Part shown: in pieces, positions 24,453-37,644 of the stretch
How the letters are laid out: the number at the start of each line of letters is the position of its first letter
Position numbering within the stretch: position 1 is the first letter of the stretch
Source of the DNA: Lachnospiraceae bacterium
Lineage (GTDB): Bacteria > Bacillota > Clostridia > Lachnospirales > Lachnospiraceae
Length of the DNA: 64,000 nucleotides
Direction of reading: 5' to 3'
Assembly (NCBI GenBank): GCA_028692395.1
Contig: JAQUXP010000020.1
Coordinates: 1 to 64,000, forward strand
Made by a program: the position numbers and the translations under genes
Notes under the pieces: generated by a model
What the model saw: only the letters and a program-made list of their open reading frames with translations
What the model was told of the DNA's origin: nothing
The model's database searches: none

Positions 24453-26159
24453 TCACTTAAAATAGTCGTGTGCAATTGTGAGAAATACGCTCGGTGTCCA
24501 GGTATAGGCCAAATCTCGCAGCCCTTCCCCTGTTAACGCATTGAAGTTTTCGGCGTATCCGTTATTTTTCACCATGTTACAGAACCTCTCTGCCACATCC
24601 TTTGCGAATTCATGCTCCCCGCAAGCCTCTAATCCATCCAAAAGCAAAAGCGTAGATGGTGCCCAGATCGGTCCTCTCCAATATCCATCAGCCTCATAGA
24701 ATGGACTTTCGGGTGGCTCAGTGGCAAATCCGTGATCTGTTAAATATCCACCGTTTTTCAGTCCTTCCACCAATGACTTTCGAATTTCCTCTGGCAGCCG
24801 TTCTCCAAGTAGTACCGGCATATAGAGGATCAGACATCTGGTCGGAATTCGTTCATGGCTTCCAGCGTGTATCGCAATTGGCTGATCATCGGCAAAGCAG
24901 TATTTCAGCATAGCTTCCTTCATTGTATCTGCCCGTTTTAGCCACATCTGCTGTGCACTTGTACGCCCAAGCTTTTCGGCCAGCTCCGCCATCGTCTCCA
25001 TCTGCAGAATCAGAAATGTCTGCAGATCCGGAAGCTCCACTGGGGGCTGTTCGGCAAACGCAGTCGCATTGTCCCAGCCGGAATCGTATCCATGGTAATA
25101 TTCACAGATTCCGTCATGATCCCGATCTCTGTAATTCAGCCACCATTCCGTCCATTTTCCAAGCTTATCATAAGCCTTTGCCAGCTGTTCCTCTGAAAGC
25201 TCCATCACCTTCATCATCCGATGCAGTGCCCAGCCATGCACTGGTGGTTTACAGTAGTTCCAGTCCAGTTTGCTATTATTGGTAGTATCTGGAATCAGTC
25301 CTGTGACATCCTGCAGATCAAAAGGAATCATCCACTGATCCCAGGCTGCCTGCGGATTGTGATAAGCCAGTGCCACCGCATTAAACACATGATCCCAGGC
25401 CCAGATATTCGTCATCCAGTTCTTTGACATAAACATGGTATCTCTGGGTAAAATCTGCTCTCCCGCCACAATTGCAGACCAGTCCACATAACTTGCGATT
25501 CGTGCCGTCTCCTCATATCTTTGTGGCACAGAAGGCATTTTCCTTGCAAATTCGTCAAAGTCTGCGGCAGTCCTCTTCAGACTTTCTTCATACTGATACT
25601 TCACCTCCACACCATCCCAGGAAGAAAATACCTCCCGAATGACAGCCAGAAGTCTGCCTTTCTCCGGTGTCAGAAGCACCTGATTGTCTTTTGCGGTACA
25701 GCCCTCCCACACCTGTGTCATCTCTGCTTTTCCCTCTTGCGCCCAGATCAGATATTTTACCTCCTGTCCAAAGCAGTTCAATTCATAACGGATCTCGTCC
25801 CGGCAGGGAATCTCGTAAATGTAATGAAAGAATGGATGTTTTGGCACACATTTTAGCATCACATGAATGGGTTCTCCCTCCGTTTTTATCAAAAGTGTTT
25901 TATCATCCGCAAAGCAGACATGAATCTCTGTCTTTTGTGTATGCAGGATCAACTCTTCTGGAGTTGCCTCATAAATATAAGGCAGTGCACGCCCTTCTGA
26001 CCAGGGAATAATCTGTGCTATGATGGAACTGACGGCCCCGCCCCTGACGGTTCTCAGGTGAATACCCGCCTGATTTCCACCATTTCTGTAGTTTTCTTCC
26101 AAATCGGAAAGAGCCATGTAGGAACGTGCTCTGCTAAATGGGATTTTCTGAATATTCAT
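24453..26159 (-). CDS. Glycoside hydrolase of the GH63/trehalase-like (alpha/alpha)6 type
   Basis: A 568-aa protein with the start at MNIQKIPFSRARS behind AGAGGAATT. The N-terminal ~170 residues form a beta-rich domain; the rest is an (alpha/alpha)6 barrel like MGH1/GH63 enzymes. Typical segments are NWMTNIWAWDHVFNAVAL (~228-245), HRMMKVME, DSGWDNATAF with an acidic residue likely used in catalysis, and GYWRGPIWAPSTLLLLDGLE near the C-terminus. No signal peptide, so it acts on imported oligosaccharide. Exact linkage specificity cannot be read from sequence. Confidence 0.8.
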   Translation of the reverse strand: MNIQKIPFSRARSYMALSDLEENYRNGGNQAGIHLRTVRGGAVSSIIAQIIPWSEGRALPYIYEATPEELILHTQKTEIHVCFADDKTLLIKTEGEPIHVMLKCVPKHPFFHYIYEIPCRDEIRYELNCFGQEVKYLIWAQEGKAEMTQVWEGCTAKDNQVLLTPEKGRLLAVIREVFSSWDGVEVKYQYEESLKRTAADFDEFARKMPSVPQRYEETARIASYVDWSAIVAGEQILPRDTMFMSKNWMTNIWAWDHVFNAVALAYHNPQAAWDQWMIPFDLQDVTGLIPDTTNNSKLDWNYCKPPVHGWALHRMMKVMELSEEQLAKAYDKLGKWTEWWLNYRDRDHDGICEYYHGYDSGWDNATAFAEQPPVELPDLQTFLILQMETMAELAEKLGRTSAQQMWLKRADTMKEAMLKYCFADDQPIAIHAGSHERIPTRCLILYMPVLLGERLPEEIRKSLVEGLKNGGYLTDHGFATEPPESPFYEADGYWRGPIWAPSTLLLLDGLEACGEHEFAKDVAERFCNMVKNNGYAENFNALTGEGLRDLAYTWTPSVFLTIAHDYFK

Positions 26160-26172
26160 GCTATAATTCCTC

Positions 26173-28236
26173 TTACTTTCTTTCCGGGAATACTCCCTCT
26201 TCTCTAATGTGCTCGTTAAGTTTTTCGAGATACAGCTCTTCATCCACCGGATTTTCTACTTCCCTGCCAAGCCATGAGGAAAGGAGCGCCGCATTCTGCA
26301 GATTCACTCCGAGAATTCCATCCGTCCCTTGAGCAAGAAGCGCCGCATTCTCCAGCACATGCAGTGCGAAATTCTCCATAACTGCAGCATGTTGACTTCC
26401 CCATCCGCTTTCTGCCTCAATTGTCTCGGTAGTATACAGACTTCCTGTGGATACGCCCTGGGTCAGCTGCTGTACCTGTTCCGCATCCATCTGATGGTTC
26501 ATCTCATCCTCGGTCATGGAAAAGCGCAGTATTGTCGCCGTTTTTGAATTATCCACGACAATCTTTCCACCATCCATGTCAATCTCCAGCCGATCTGTCC
26601 CCACTGGGTCATGGGTGGTAGTGATAAAACAACCGGTGGCACCGTTTTCATATTCCGTCACGATTGTCACGTCATTCTCCACCGCTATCTTTCTGTGCGC
26701 ACCAAACATACATTTCGCATAAACCTTTGTAGGAACCCCGCAAAGCCACTGCCACAGATCCAGCTGATGCGGTGCCTGATTCACGAGAACGCCTCCACCT
26801 TCACCGCCCCAGGTTGCTCTCCAGTCACTTTGTCTGTAATAGCAGTCCGGACGCCACCAGGTATTGATGATCCAGTTGGATCTGCGAATCTCTCCCAGCT
26901 CTTTAGATTCAATGACTGCTTTGATTTTCTGATAAAGTGTATTGGTTCTCTGATTGAACATAATGCCAAAAGCTGTATCCGGATGTTTTTTTGCACAGTC
27001 ATTCATGCTTTTTACTTCTTTCGCATAGACACCCGCCGGCTTTTCCACCAGAACATTTCTGCCATGCTCCAGGCAGTAGATCGCAATTTCAGTGTGAAGA
27101 TAGTGAGGAACGGTGGTAATCACCATATCCACATCATCCGAATCCACCAGCTTCTTCCAGTCGGTATAGAGGGGAATATCCGGATATTTCTTTTTCAAAA
27201 ATTCCAGTCTTTTCGGATCATTATCACACAACGCCCCAAGACAGCAGTGTGCCGGACAGGGTGGAAGTGGCCATTCTGGATCATCTGCCCGCTGAGTCAG
27301 CAGGCTTGCATAGGCATTTCCCTGGTTTCCTGTTCCGATGATTCCGATTCGCAGCCTCTTTGGCTCGATCTCCTCCAGAATTTTTTGTAGTCCTTGATAC
27401 TGCATGCAATAACCTTCCTCCCCATTCTTTGCGGTGTTCTTCGCAATCACCTCTGCTTTGCCCCGCTCTAAGGATTTTAGTGCGTCAAACTGCACAAGAT
27501 GAGGTTCCAGGGTAAGAAATCCCTGATAATTCTCATCATACAGAGCCTGTTTCAACAGCACTGCGACTTTTCCATCTCCGGTTCCGCAGACTACATTCAC
27601 ACCACTTTCATATAAGGCATCTTTAATATGAATGTATTTAATATAGGGTTGCAACAATGACCAGCAAATTTCCGGATCCTCCCCACACTGTACGAAATTG
27701 GCAAAATCAAAGGCTACCGCCAGATTTGGACTCTTGATGCTCTCCAGAAGGAAACTGCAGCGGGCACCTGTATCACCAAAAATCCCCTTTTCGTTCTCAT
27801 GCAGAAGAATCACCTCCTGCGCTTCGGCAATACGAACAAATTCTGACAGTTTCTCTACCACATTGCCTGAATAGCTTTCTGGACTCTCCTCCTCTGGCAG
27901 AAAAAAGCTGAATACACGAATATATCTGCAGTTTAACAGCTTTGCGATACGGCAGAGCTCATCCAGCTGCTCTTTCTGTCTTTGAAAGCCTTCGTCATCA
28001 CAAAGATCCACTTTTCCAATTGGAGATCCTATCGAGGAAACCTCCACTGCGTATTCCTGTAAGCAGGGAAGTAGTCTCTCTTCCACTTCATTTACGGTAT
28101 AATCTGCTATACTTTTTCCATAGGCTGAACGCAGGGAGATGGCATGCATTCCAAGCGCAGTCACTGTCTGCAGCTGTTTTTCAAAATCCTCACTGATTTC
28201 ATCCGCAAATCCTGATATTTTAATATTGGGTGTCAT
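26173..28236 (-). CDS. Fusion of a xylose-isomerase-like TIM barrel and a Gfo/Idh/MocA oxidoreductase
   Basis: A 687-aa two-domain enzyme. Residues 1 to ~265 match the sugar phosphate isomerase/epimerase TIM barrel (ISGFADEISEDF, LLHENEKGIFGDTG, VAFDFANFVQCGEDP, YIHIKDAL with the usual metal-binding acids and histidines). After a short linker, residues ~290-687 form a Gfo/Idh/MocA oxidoreductase with the NAD-binding loop GIIGTGNQGNAY (~295-306), the catalytic-region motif VEKPAGV, and a C-terminal sheet. These two families are usually separate neighbouring genes in sugar or inositol catabolism. The reading frame is open throughout, so this is a true fusion in the sequence. It follows the MFS gene by 4 bp. 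Confidence 0.88.
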   Translation of the reverse strand: MTPNIKISGFADEISEDFEKQLQTVTALGMHAISLRSAYGKSIADYTVNEVEERLLPCLQEYAVEVSSIGSPIGKVDLCDDEGFQRQKEQLDELCRIAKLLNCRYIRVFSFFLPEEESPESYSGNVVEKLSEFVRIAEAQEVILLHENEKGIFGDTGARCSFLLESIKSPNLAVAFDFANFVQCGEDPEICWSLLQPYIKYIHIKDALYESGVNVVCGTGDGKVAVLLKQALYDENYQGFLTLEPHLVQFDALKSLERGKAEVIAKNTAKNGEEGYCMQYQGLQKILEEIEPKRLRIGIIGTGNQGNAYASLLTQRADDPEWPLPPCPAHCCLGALCDNDPKRLEFLKKKYPDIPLYTDWKKLVDSDDVDMVITTVPHYLHTEIAIYCLEHGRNVLVEKPAGVYAKEVKSMNDCAKKHPDTAFGIMFNQRTNTLYQKIKAVIESKELGEIRRSNWIINTWWRPDCYYRQSDWRATWGGEGGGVLVNQAPHQLDLWQWLCGVPTKVYAKCMFGAHRKIAVENDVTIVTEYENGATGCFITTTHDPVGTDRLEIDMDGGKIVVDNSKTATILRFSMTEDEMNHQMDAEQVQQLTQGVSTGSLYTTETIEAESGWGSQHAAVMENFALHVLENAALLAQGTDGILGVNLQNAALLSSWLGREVENPVDEELYLEKLNEHIREEGVFPERK

Positions 28237-28240
28237 ATGA

Positions 28241-29428
28241 TTACCCTTCCTTTCCTGTATATTGAATAGCTTTCACGATGCAGGGTGCCGCTATGAGAAA
28301 CATCACCCCAAGAAGCAGCATGGTGAACCGATAACTTCCAGTGTGATCATATATAATTCCTCCAAGGGATGCAGAAAAAATTGCCAGAATGGAACCCGGC
28401 AGTGAAAAATCTGCACAAATTTTACTAAATTCTCTGTTTCCATAGGTCTTGCGATAACAGAACGGAAGACCAGTCTGAAAGATGGCCTGACCAAAGCCTG
28501 CCAGAATTCCACACAGAAACAGCAGCAGCTTCTCTTTTGCAAAAGCAATTCCAAACCATCCAAGCATCCCAAGACAGGAATAGCTTCCGATCACAGCCCC
28601 AGTGGGGCACCGGTCTAACAGACTTCCTATACTGACATTTCCCACCGCACAGCCCAGCATTACCACGGACATGACCAACGCACTTACGGTGATGTCATAT
28701 CCCAGATTTGAAATATGGGAGGATACCTGCTGCAGAAGACTTGATACAATCGTTAACGCCAGTGCTGCCATCAGATACAGATAAAAAGACTTCGATTGTC
28801 TTGCCTCCTTCTCTGTCCATCCATCCTCCTGATGAGGTACCGCCCGCTGGGACATCACACTGGGACGAAGCCGGAATGCGAAGAGAGCAAAGGGCAGCAT
28901 TCCTGCCAATGCCAGGCCTCCTTCTATACAAAGGGCCATCCGCCATCCAAAAGCAGCCAGAACCTGTCCCATCACGACATTAAATGCGGCACCTCCGATT
29001 CCGGAAAGTCCATAGACAACACCAAGCACCAAACCGAGTTTTCTGCTAAACCAGTTTCCCAGAATCGTGGGAATCAGAATGGTAACAAGAAGCGGTGTAC
29101 AAATCCCGATGATCAGCCACATTCCGTAAAATGCAATAATGTTCGCTGAAAAAGATGCCAGTATCATACTTCCGCCGGATGCCAGAACGGCAAGTCCGGA
29201 TAATAGGCGCACATCCAGCTTCATCAGAAGAATTCCTGCAAAAATTGTTCCAATCAAGCCACCTGCGTTCAGAAAACTCATCGTAAGTGTCACCTGGGTC
29301 ATAGGAAGTTTCAGTTCCCGTGCCATATCATTAAAATACAGGCCTGCTGTATTACAGATCATTCCTACATATAAAAGTCCAATCATGCAGCAGCCTGCAA
29401 AAATCCACCAGGCTCTTTTCTCTTTCAT
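28241..29428 (-). CDS. Major facilitator superfamily transporter
   Basis: A 395-aa membrane protein with about 12 hydrophobic helices in two halves separated by a polar loop near residue 205 (VPHQEDGWTEKEARQSK). The N-terminus KEKRAWWIFAGCCMIGLLYVGMICNTAGLYF resembles OFA-type monocarboxylate/sugar-acid MFS carriers. It sits inside the glycan operon, 30 bp after an oxidoreductase gene and 4 bp before the fusion enzyme gene, so it may take up or export a sugar-acid or oxidised sugar intermediate. The substrate is not known. Confidence 0.85.
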   Translation of the reverse strand: MKEKRAWWIFAGCCMIGLLYVGMICNTAGLYFNDMARELKLPMTQVTLTMSFLNAGGLIGTIFAGILLMKLDVRLLSGLAVLASGGSMILASFSANIIAFYGMWLIIGICTPLLVTILIPTILGNWFSRKLGLVLGVVYGLSGIGGAAFNVVMGQVLAAFGWRMALCIEGGLALAGMLPFALFAFRLRPSVMSQRAVPHQEDGWTEKEARQSKSFYLYLMAALALTIVSSLLQQVSSHISNLGYDITVSALVMSVVMLGCAVGNVSIGSLLDRCPTGAVIGSYSCLGMLGWFGIAFAKEKLLLFLCGILAGFGQAIFQTGLPFCYRKTYGNREFSKICADFSLPGSILAIFSASLGGIIYDHTGSYRFTMLLLGVMFLIAAPCIVKAIQYTGKEG

Positions 29429-29458
29429 GCCCCTCCTGCCTTTCTGTCTTCGACTCGC

Positions 29459-30595
29459 CTAAAACAGGGGAATCTCCATCTTCTTTCCATCCTGCATTGC
29501 AGATTCATGGGCTAAGATACCAGTCGCCGTAATATTGGCTCCGAATTTCTCGTCAATTAAGGGCTTCCTCTCTTCTATGATACTTCTGACAAATTCATGC
29601 ACCAGATGGGGATGGGATCCATGATGTCCTGCGCCCCAGTTCTCGCCCCATGATTTATGGGGATTCAATGGATCAAAATCGCCGCCCTGAATCGCATATT
29701 TTTGAATACTCTCCGGCAGGTTTTCGGCATAGCCCGGAAGCTCGATCTCTACTGTCTCTGATGTGCCTCCACGGTTTCCCTCTATCGGTGGAATCAGGCT
29801 GGTTACAGTAGGTTTTGCACTGTCCAGATCACCAAACTCAAATGTTTTTTTGCTTCCATAGACATGGAATCCCTCGATATACTCTCTTGCAGTCTCGAAC
29901 AGGCTTCGGGTAACCTCTGCCTTTAATCCGTTCTCATAGGTAAGAACGGCAGTCTCCACCGGATAGGGATTCTTGTACTGCTTCTGATACTCAGGATTGA
30001 GTGTTCCACTTCCAAAACAGTTTACGCTTTTGATTCTGGAACCTGCCATCATGGTAATCGGTGACATGGCATGGGTGGAATAGTACATCGGCGGAAGTCC
30101 GATCCAGTAATCAGGCCATTTGGTCATATCCTGGTAATGACAGCCCCGCAGGAACTGGATTTTTCCAAACTCCTCCTTTTCCTTCATCTGCTGTGCATAG
30201 AAATACTGATAGGTATAAAGGGTTGTTTCCATCATCATGTAGTTTTTTCCAGTTTTTTCCGTCAACTCACATATTTTCTTTAATCCCTCCAGCGTCAGTC
30301 CCATAGGTACGGTGCATGCACAATGCTTTCCTGCCTCCAGTGCGGCGATGGTCTGCTTCTCATGCATGGTAAAAGGTGTCACAAGATGTACCGCATCAAT
30401 ATCTGGATCACTTAGAATATCTTCATAAGTATCATAATGCTCTTCGATTCCCAGTCGTTTGCACAGGTTTTCTTCCCTTTTCTTATCGGTGTCAAATAAA
30501 ACCACACGCTCCACATCCGGATGCAATTTATAAATTTCCGAGAAAAATCCTCCAAATGATAATCCTACCAGTGCTACTGTTAATTTTTTTTTCAT
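29459..30595 (-). CDS. Gfo/Idh/MocA family oxidoreductase
   Basis: A 378-aa NAD(P)-dependent sugar or sugar-derivative dehydrogenase. The N-terminal Rossmann domain begins LTVALVGLSFGGFFSEI, and the catalytic region has HLVTPFTMHEKQTIAALEAGKHCACTVP, where the usual EKP lysine motif is replaced by CTVP, so activity may be altered. C-terminal residues (SWGENWGAGHHGSHPHLVHEF) carry several histidines. It lies between the beta-galactosidase and MFS genes. Substrate unknown; the EKP replacement makes a pure dehydrogenase reaction uncertain. Confidence 0.85.
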   Translation of the reverse strand: MKKKLTVALVGLSFGGFFSEIYKLHPDVERVVLFDTDKKREENLCKRLGIEEHYDTYEDILSDPDIDAVHLVTPFTMHEKQTIAALEAGKHCACTVPMGLTLEGLKKICELTEKTGKNYMMMETTLYTYQYFYAQQMKEKEEFGKIQFLRGCHYQDMTKWPDYWIGLPPMYYSTHAMSPITMMAGSRIKSVNCFGSGTLNPEYQKQYKNPYPVETAVLTYENGLKAEVTRSLFETAREYIEGFHVYGSKKTFEFGDLDSAKPTVTSLIPPIEGNRGGTSETVEIELPGYAENLPESIQKYAIQGGDFDPLNPHKSWGENWGAGHHGSHPHLVHEFVRSIIEERKPLIDEKFGANITATGILAHESAMQDGKKMEIPLF

Positions 30596-30613
30596 GTTTG
30601 TCTGCTCCTTCTT

Positions 30614-35496
<4,883 letters not shown>

Positions 35497-35535
35497 CTTC
35501 TCTTCCTCACTTTTCTCATTTATTTTTGTTCTTCT

Positions 35536-36405
35536 TTAACCCTTTACCGCTCCTACCATTGTTCCCTTGACAAAATATTTTTGCAGAAATGGATAAAGCA
35601 CTACAATCGGAAGTGTCGTAAGGACAATACATGCCATCTTAAGTGTCTCAGGCATAACCTTGACCATCGCAGTGTCTGTACTTACATTTCCCAGATTATT
35701 GACCTGATCTGCAAACAGCATCTGTCTCAGTCTTAACTGGAGGGAAAACTTCTCTGGTGTCTGAATATATAACAATGCGCTAAAATAATCATTCCAGTAG
35801 CTTACTGCATAGTACAGACCAATTGTTGCAATGATGGGAATGGACAGGGGAAGAATAATCTTCACCAGAATCGTCATATCATTGGCCCCATCCATAAATG
35901 CTGCCTCCTTAAGCTCCTTTGGAATATTCTTGAAGAAGGTCTGCATAATGATAAAGTTAAATACATTCATGGCGGAAGGAATAACCAGAGACGCAACACT
36001 GTCATACAATCCCACACCCTTCACAACCATGAAGGTAGGAATAATCCCACCGCCAAAATACATGGTAAACAGTATAAATCCAGTGATGATGGAACGCCCT
36101 TTCAGTTCCTTCTTGGATAAGGCATACGCAGCACAGATGGTAAGCACCAGACTGAGCAGTGTACCGGTCAGGGTAACCAGCACGGAAATATTCATGGATG
36201 ACCAGATCTGCTTCTGTTTTAATATCTGCTTGTAGGCATCCGTCTGAAAGTTTTTTGGAAAGAGTGTAATCTTTCCGGCCATTACCGAATTCGCATCCGA
36301 GAAGGAATAAGCTATCACGTTCACGAATGGATACAGGCAGAGCAGTACGAAAAATGACAGGATGACATATGTCACGATTTTTCCCGCATCAATTTGTTTT
36401 TTCAT
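35536..36405 (-). CDS. Carbohydrate ABC transporter permease (LplC/YtcP type)
   Basis: A 289-aa CUT1-type permease with six hydrophobic helices. The EAA loop that contacts the ATPase is visible as KELKEAAFMDGANDMTILVKIILPLS (~185-210). The start at 36405 follows AAGGAAAG; a longer reading would run into the preceding gene's stop region. It is 13 bp after the partner permease and 39 bp before the binding-protein gene. Confidence 0.92.
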   Translation of the reverse strand: MKKQIDAGKIVTYVILSFFVLLCLYPFVNVIAYSFSDANSVMAGKITLFPKNFQTDAYKQILKQKQIWSSMNISVLVTLTGTLLSLVLTICAAYALSKKELKGRSIITGFILFTMYFGGGIIPTFMVVKGVGLYDSVASLVIPSAMNVFNFIIMQTFFKNIPKELKEAAFMDGANDMTILVKIILPLSIPIIATIGLYYAVSYWNDYFSALLYIQTPEKFSLQLRLRQMLFADQVNNLGNVSTDTAMVKVMPETLKMACIVLTTLPIVVLYPFLQKYFVKGTMVGAVKG

Positions 36406-36418
36406 GGTTCTTTCCTTT

Positions 36419-37402
36419 CTATATGATACCATCTTCTCCTATTGCCTTGGCAAATTTATTGGCGGCCAACAGGATAATGATATTAATAAGTGACTGAAAC
36501 AATCCGATTGCCGTGGACATGGCATACTGCGCTTTTTCAATACCGATTCTATATACATAGGTACTGATAACCTCGGACACTGCCATAACCTTGGAATTGC
36601 CCAAAAGCAAAGGTGCATCCAGTCCAATGGTCATCATATTACTAATCTGCAGGATCAGCATTGTCACCACCACCGATTTGATCGAAGGTATTGTGATATA
36701 GACGATCCGCTGAAATTTGGTTGCTCCATCCAGATAAGCCGCCTCGTAAAGACTTTCATCAATTCCTGTAAGTGCTGCCAGATAGATAATGGTTCCCCAT
36801 CCTACTTCCTTCCACACATTACTGAATATGTAAGTGAAGATCCACCATCCCGGACTGCTTAGGAAAGGAATCGCCTCTCCTCCTGCCGCCTTCACCAGAC
36901 TGTTAACGCTTCCGTTAGACATATTGAAAAGATTCGTAATGATACCTGCAACCACAACCCATGAAATAAAATGTGGAAGGTACAGGATAGACTGCGCTGT
37001 CTTTTTGAACCATTTGGATTTGATTTCATTTAGCAGCAATGCCAGAATCAGTGTCAATGGAAAGCTCACCAGTAGATTAAGTAAATTCAGCACCAGTGTA
37101 TTACGAACAGAATTCCAGAACTGAACCTTTCCAAATAAGTTGATAAAATTAGTTAGCCCGACAAACCTGCTCCCTGTGATTCCGGAGAAAATATTGTAAT
37201 CTTGAAATGCCATTACTGCACCAAACATGGGGGCATATTTAAATACACCATAGTAGATAATAACCGGTACCAACATTAGATACAGCCATTTATCTCTCCA
37301 TAGATAAAAACGCAATGGCTTCTTCGCCTGCGATATCACAGGTCCTCCTCTTTTTCCTTCTTTTCTCATCTTCATTTTCCTTTTTCTGCTTCTCCTTTCC
37401 AT
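36419..37402 (-). CDS. Carbohydrate ABC transporter permease (LplB type)
   Basis: A 327-aa CUT1 permease with six helices; the EAA loop appears as DESLYEAAYLDGATKFQRI (~220). It is the first gene of the glycan operon. The N-terminus up to KPLRFYLWRDKWLYLML is very basic, and the start is uncertain: internal ATG codons 9 and 11 residues later, or a GTG behind GAGGAGG, are alternatives. A good promoter lies about 40 bp upstream. Confidence 0.9.
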   Translation of the reverse strand: MERRSRKRKMKMRKEGKRGGPVISQAKKPLRFYLWRDKWLYLMLVPVIIYYGVFKYAPMFGAVMAFQDYNIFSGITGSRFVGLTNFINLFGKVQFWNSVRNTLVLNLLNLLVSFPLTLILALLLNEIKSKWFKKTAQSILYLPHFISWVVVAGIITNLFNMSNGSVNSLVKAAGGEAIPFLSSPGWWIFTYIFSNVWKEVGWGTIIYLAALTGIDESLYEAAYLDGATKFQRIVYITIPSIKSVVVTMLILQISNMMTIGLDAPLLLGNSKVMAVSEVISTYVYRIGIEKAQYAMSTAIGLFQSLINIIILLAANKFAKAIGEDGII

Positions 37403-37438
37403 TAACCCTTTATGTCACATCTTCTGTTCGCTGAGCCC

Positions 37439-37467
37439 AATATAGCAGAGGCGGATTTGTCTTTCAA
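37439..37467 (-). promoter_or_regulatory. Promoter of the glycan operon
   Basis: On the minus strand: TTGAAA (37462-37467), a 17-bp spacer and TATATT (37439-37444). It precedes nine tightly spaced genes running to the terminator at 23664. Confidence 0.7.
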
Positions 37468-37499
37468 GGGATTGCAATATTGTCATGGTAAGCTGCCAC

Positions 37500-37534
37500 A
37501 AAGTGAAGGTGCATAAGATGTCAAGATTCACTTT
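37500..37534. promoter_or_regulatory. Inverted repeat, candidate AraC-regulator operator
   Basis: AAAGTGAA (37500-37507) and its complement TTCACTTT (37527-37534), separated by 19 bp, centred about 85 bp upstream of the expected transcription start of the glycan operon. The position suits an activator. That the adjacent AraC protein binds here is inference. Confidence 0.45.
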
Positions 37535-37561
37535 CGAAACATAACATTCAGAAAATAAAAC

Positions 37562-37625
37562 AGGCCAAAACCCCTGCTTGTCAGAGGCGCAGAGGCGCTT
37601 TTTCTGACTTGCCAAGATTTTGACC
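37562..37625 (-). terminator. Terminator of the AraC-family regulator gene
   Basis: On the minus strand a long hairpin: an outer stem GGTCAAAA / TTTTGGCC and an inner GTCAGA/TCTGAC enclosing a second GCGCCTCTGCGCC hairpin, followed by TGTTTTATTTTC. It separates the regulator from the operon promoter. Confidence 0.65.
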
Positions 37626-37644
37626 TTTCGATTGTGAGGGGACT

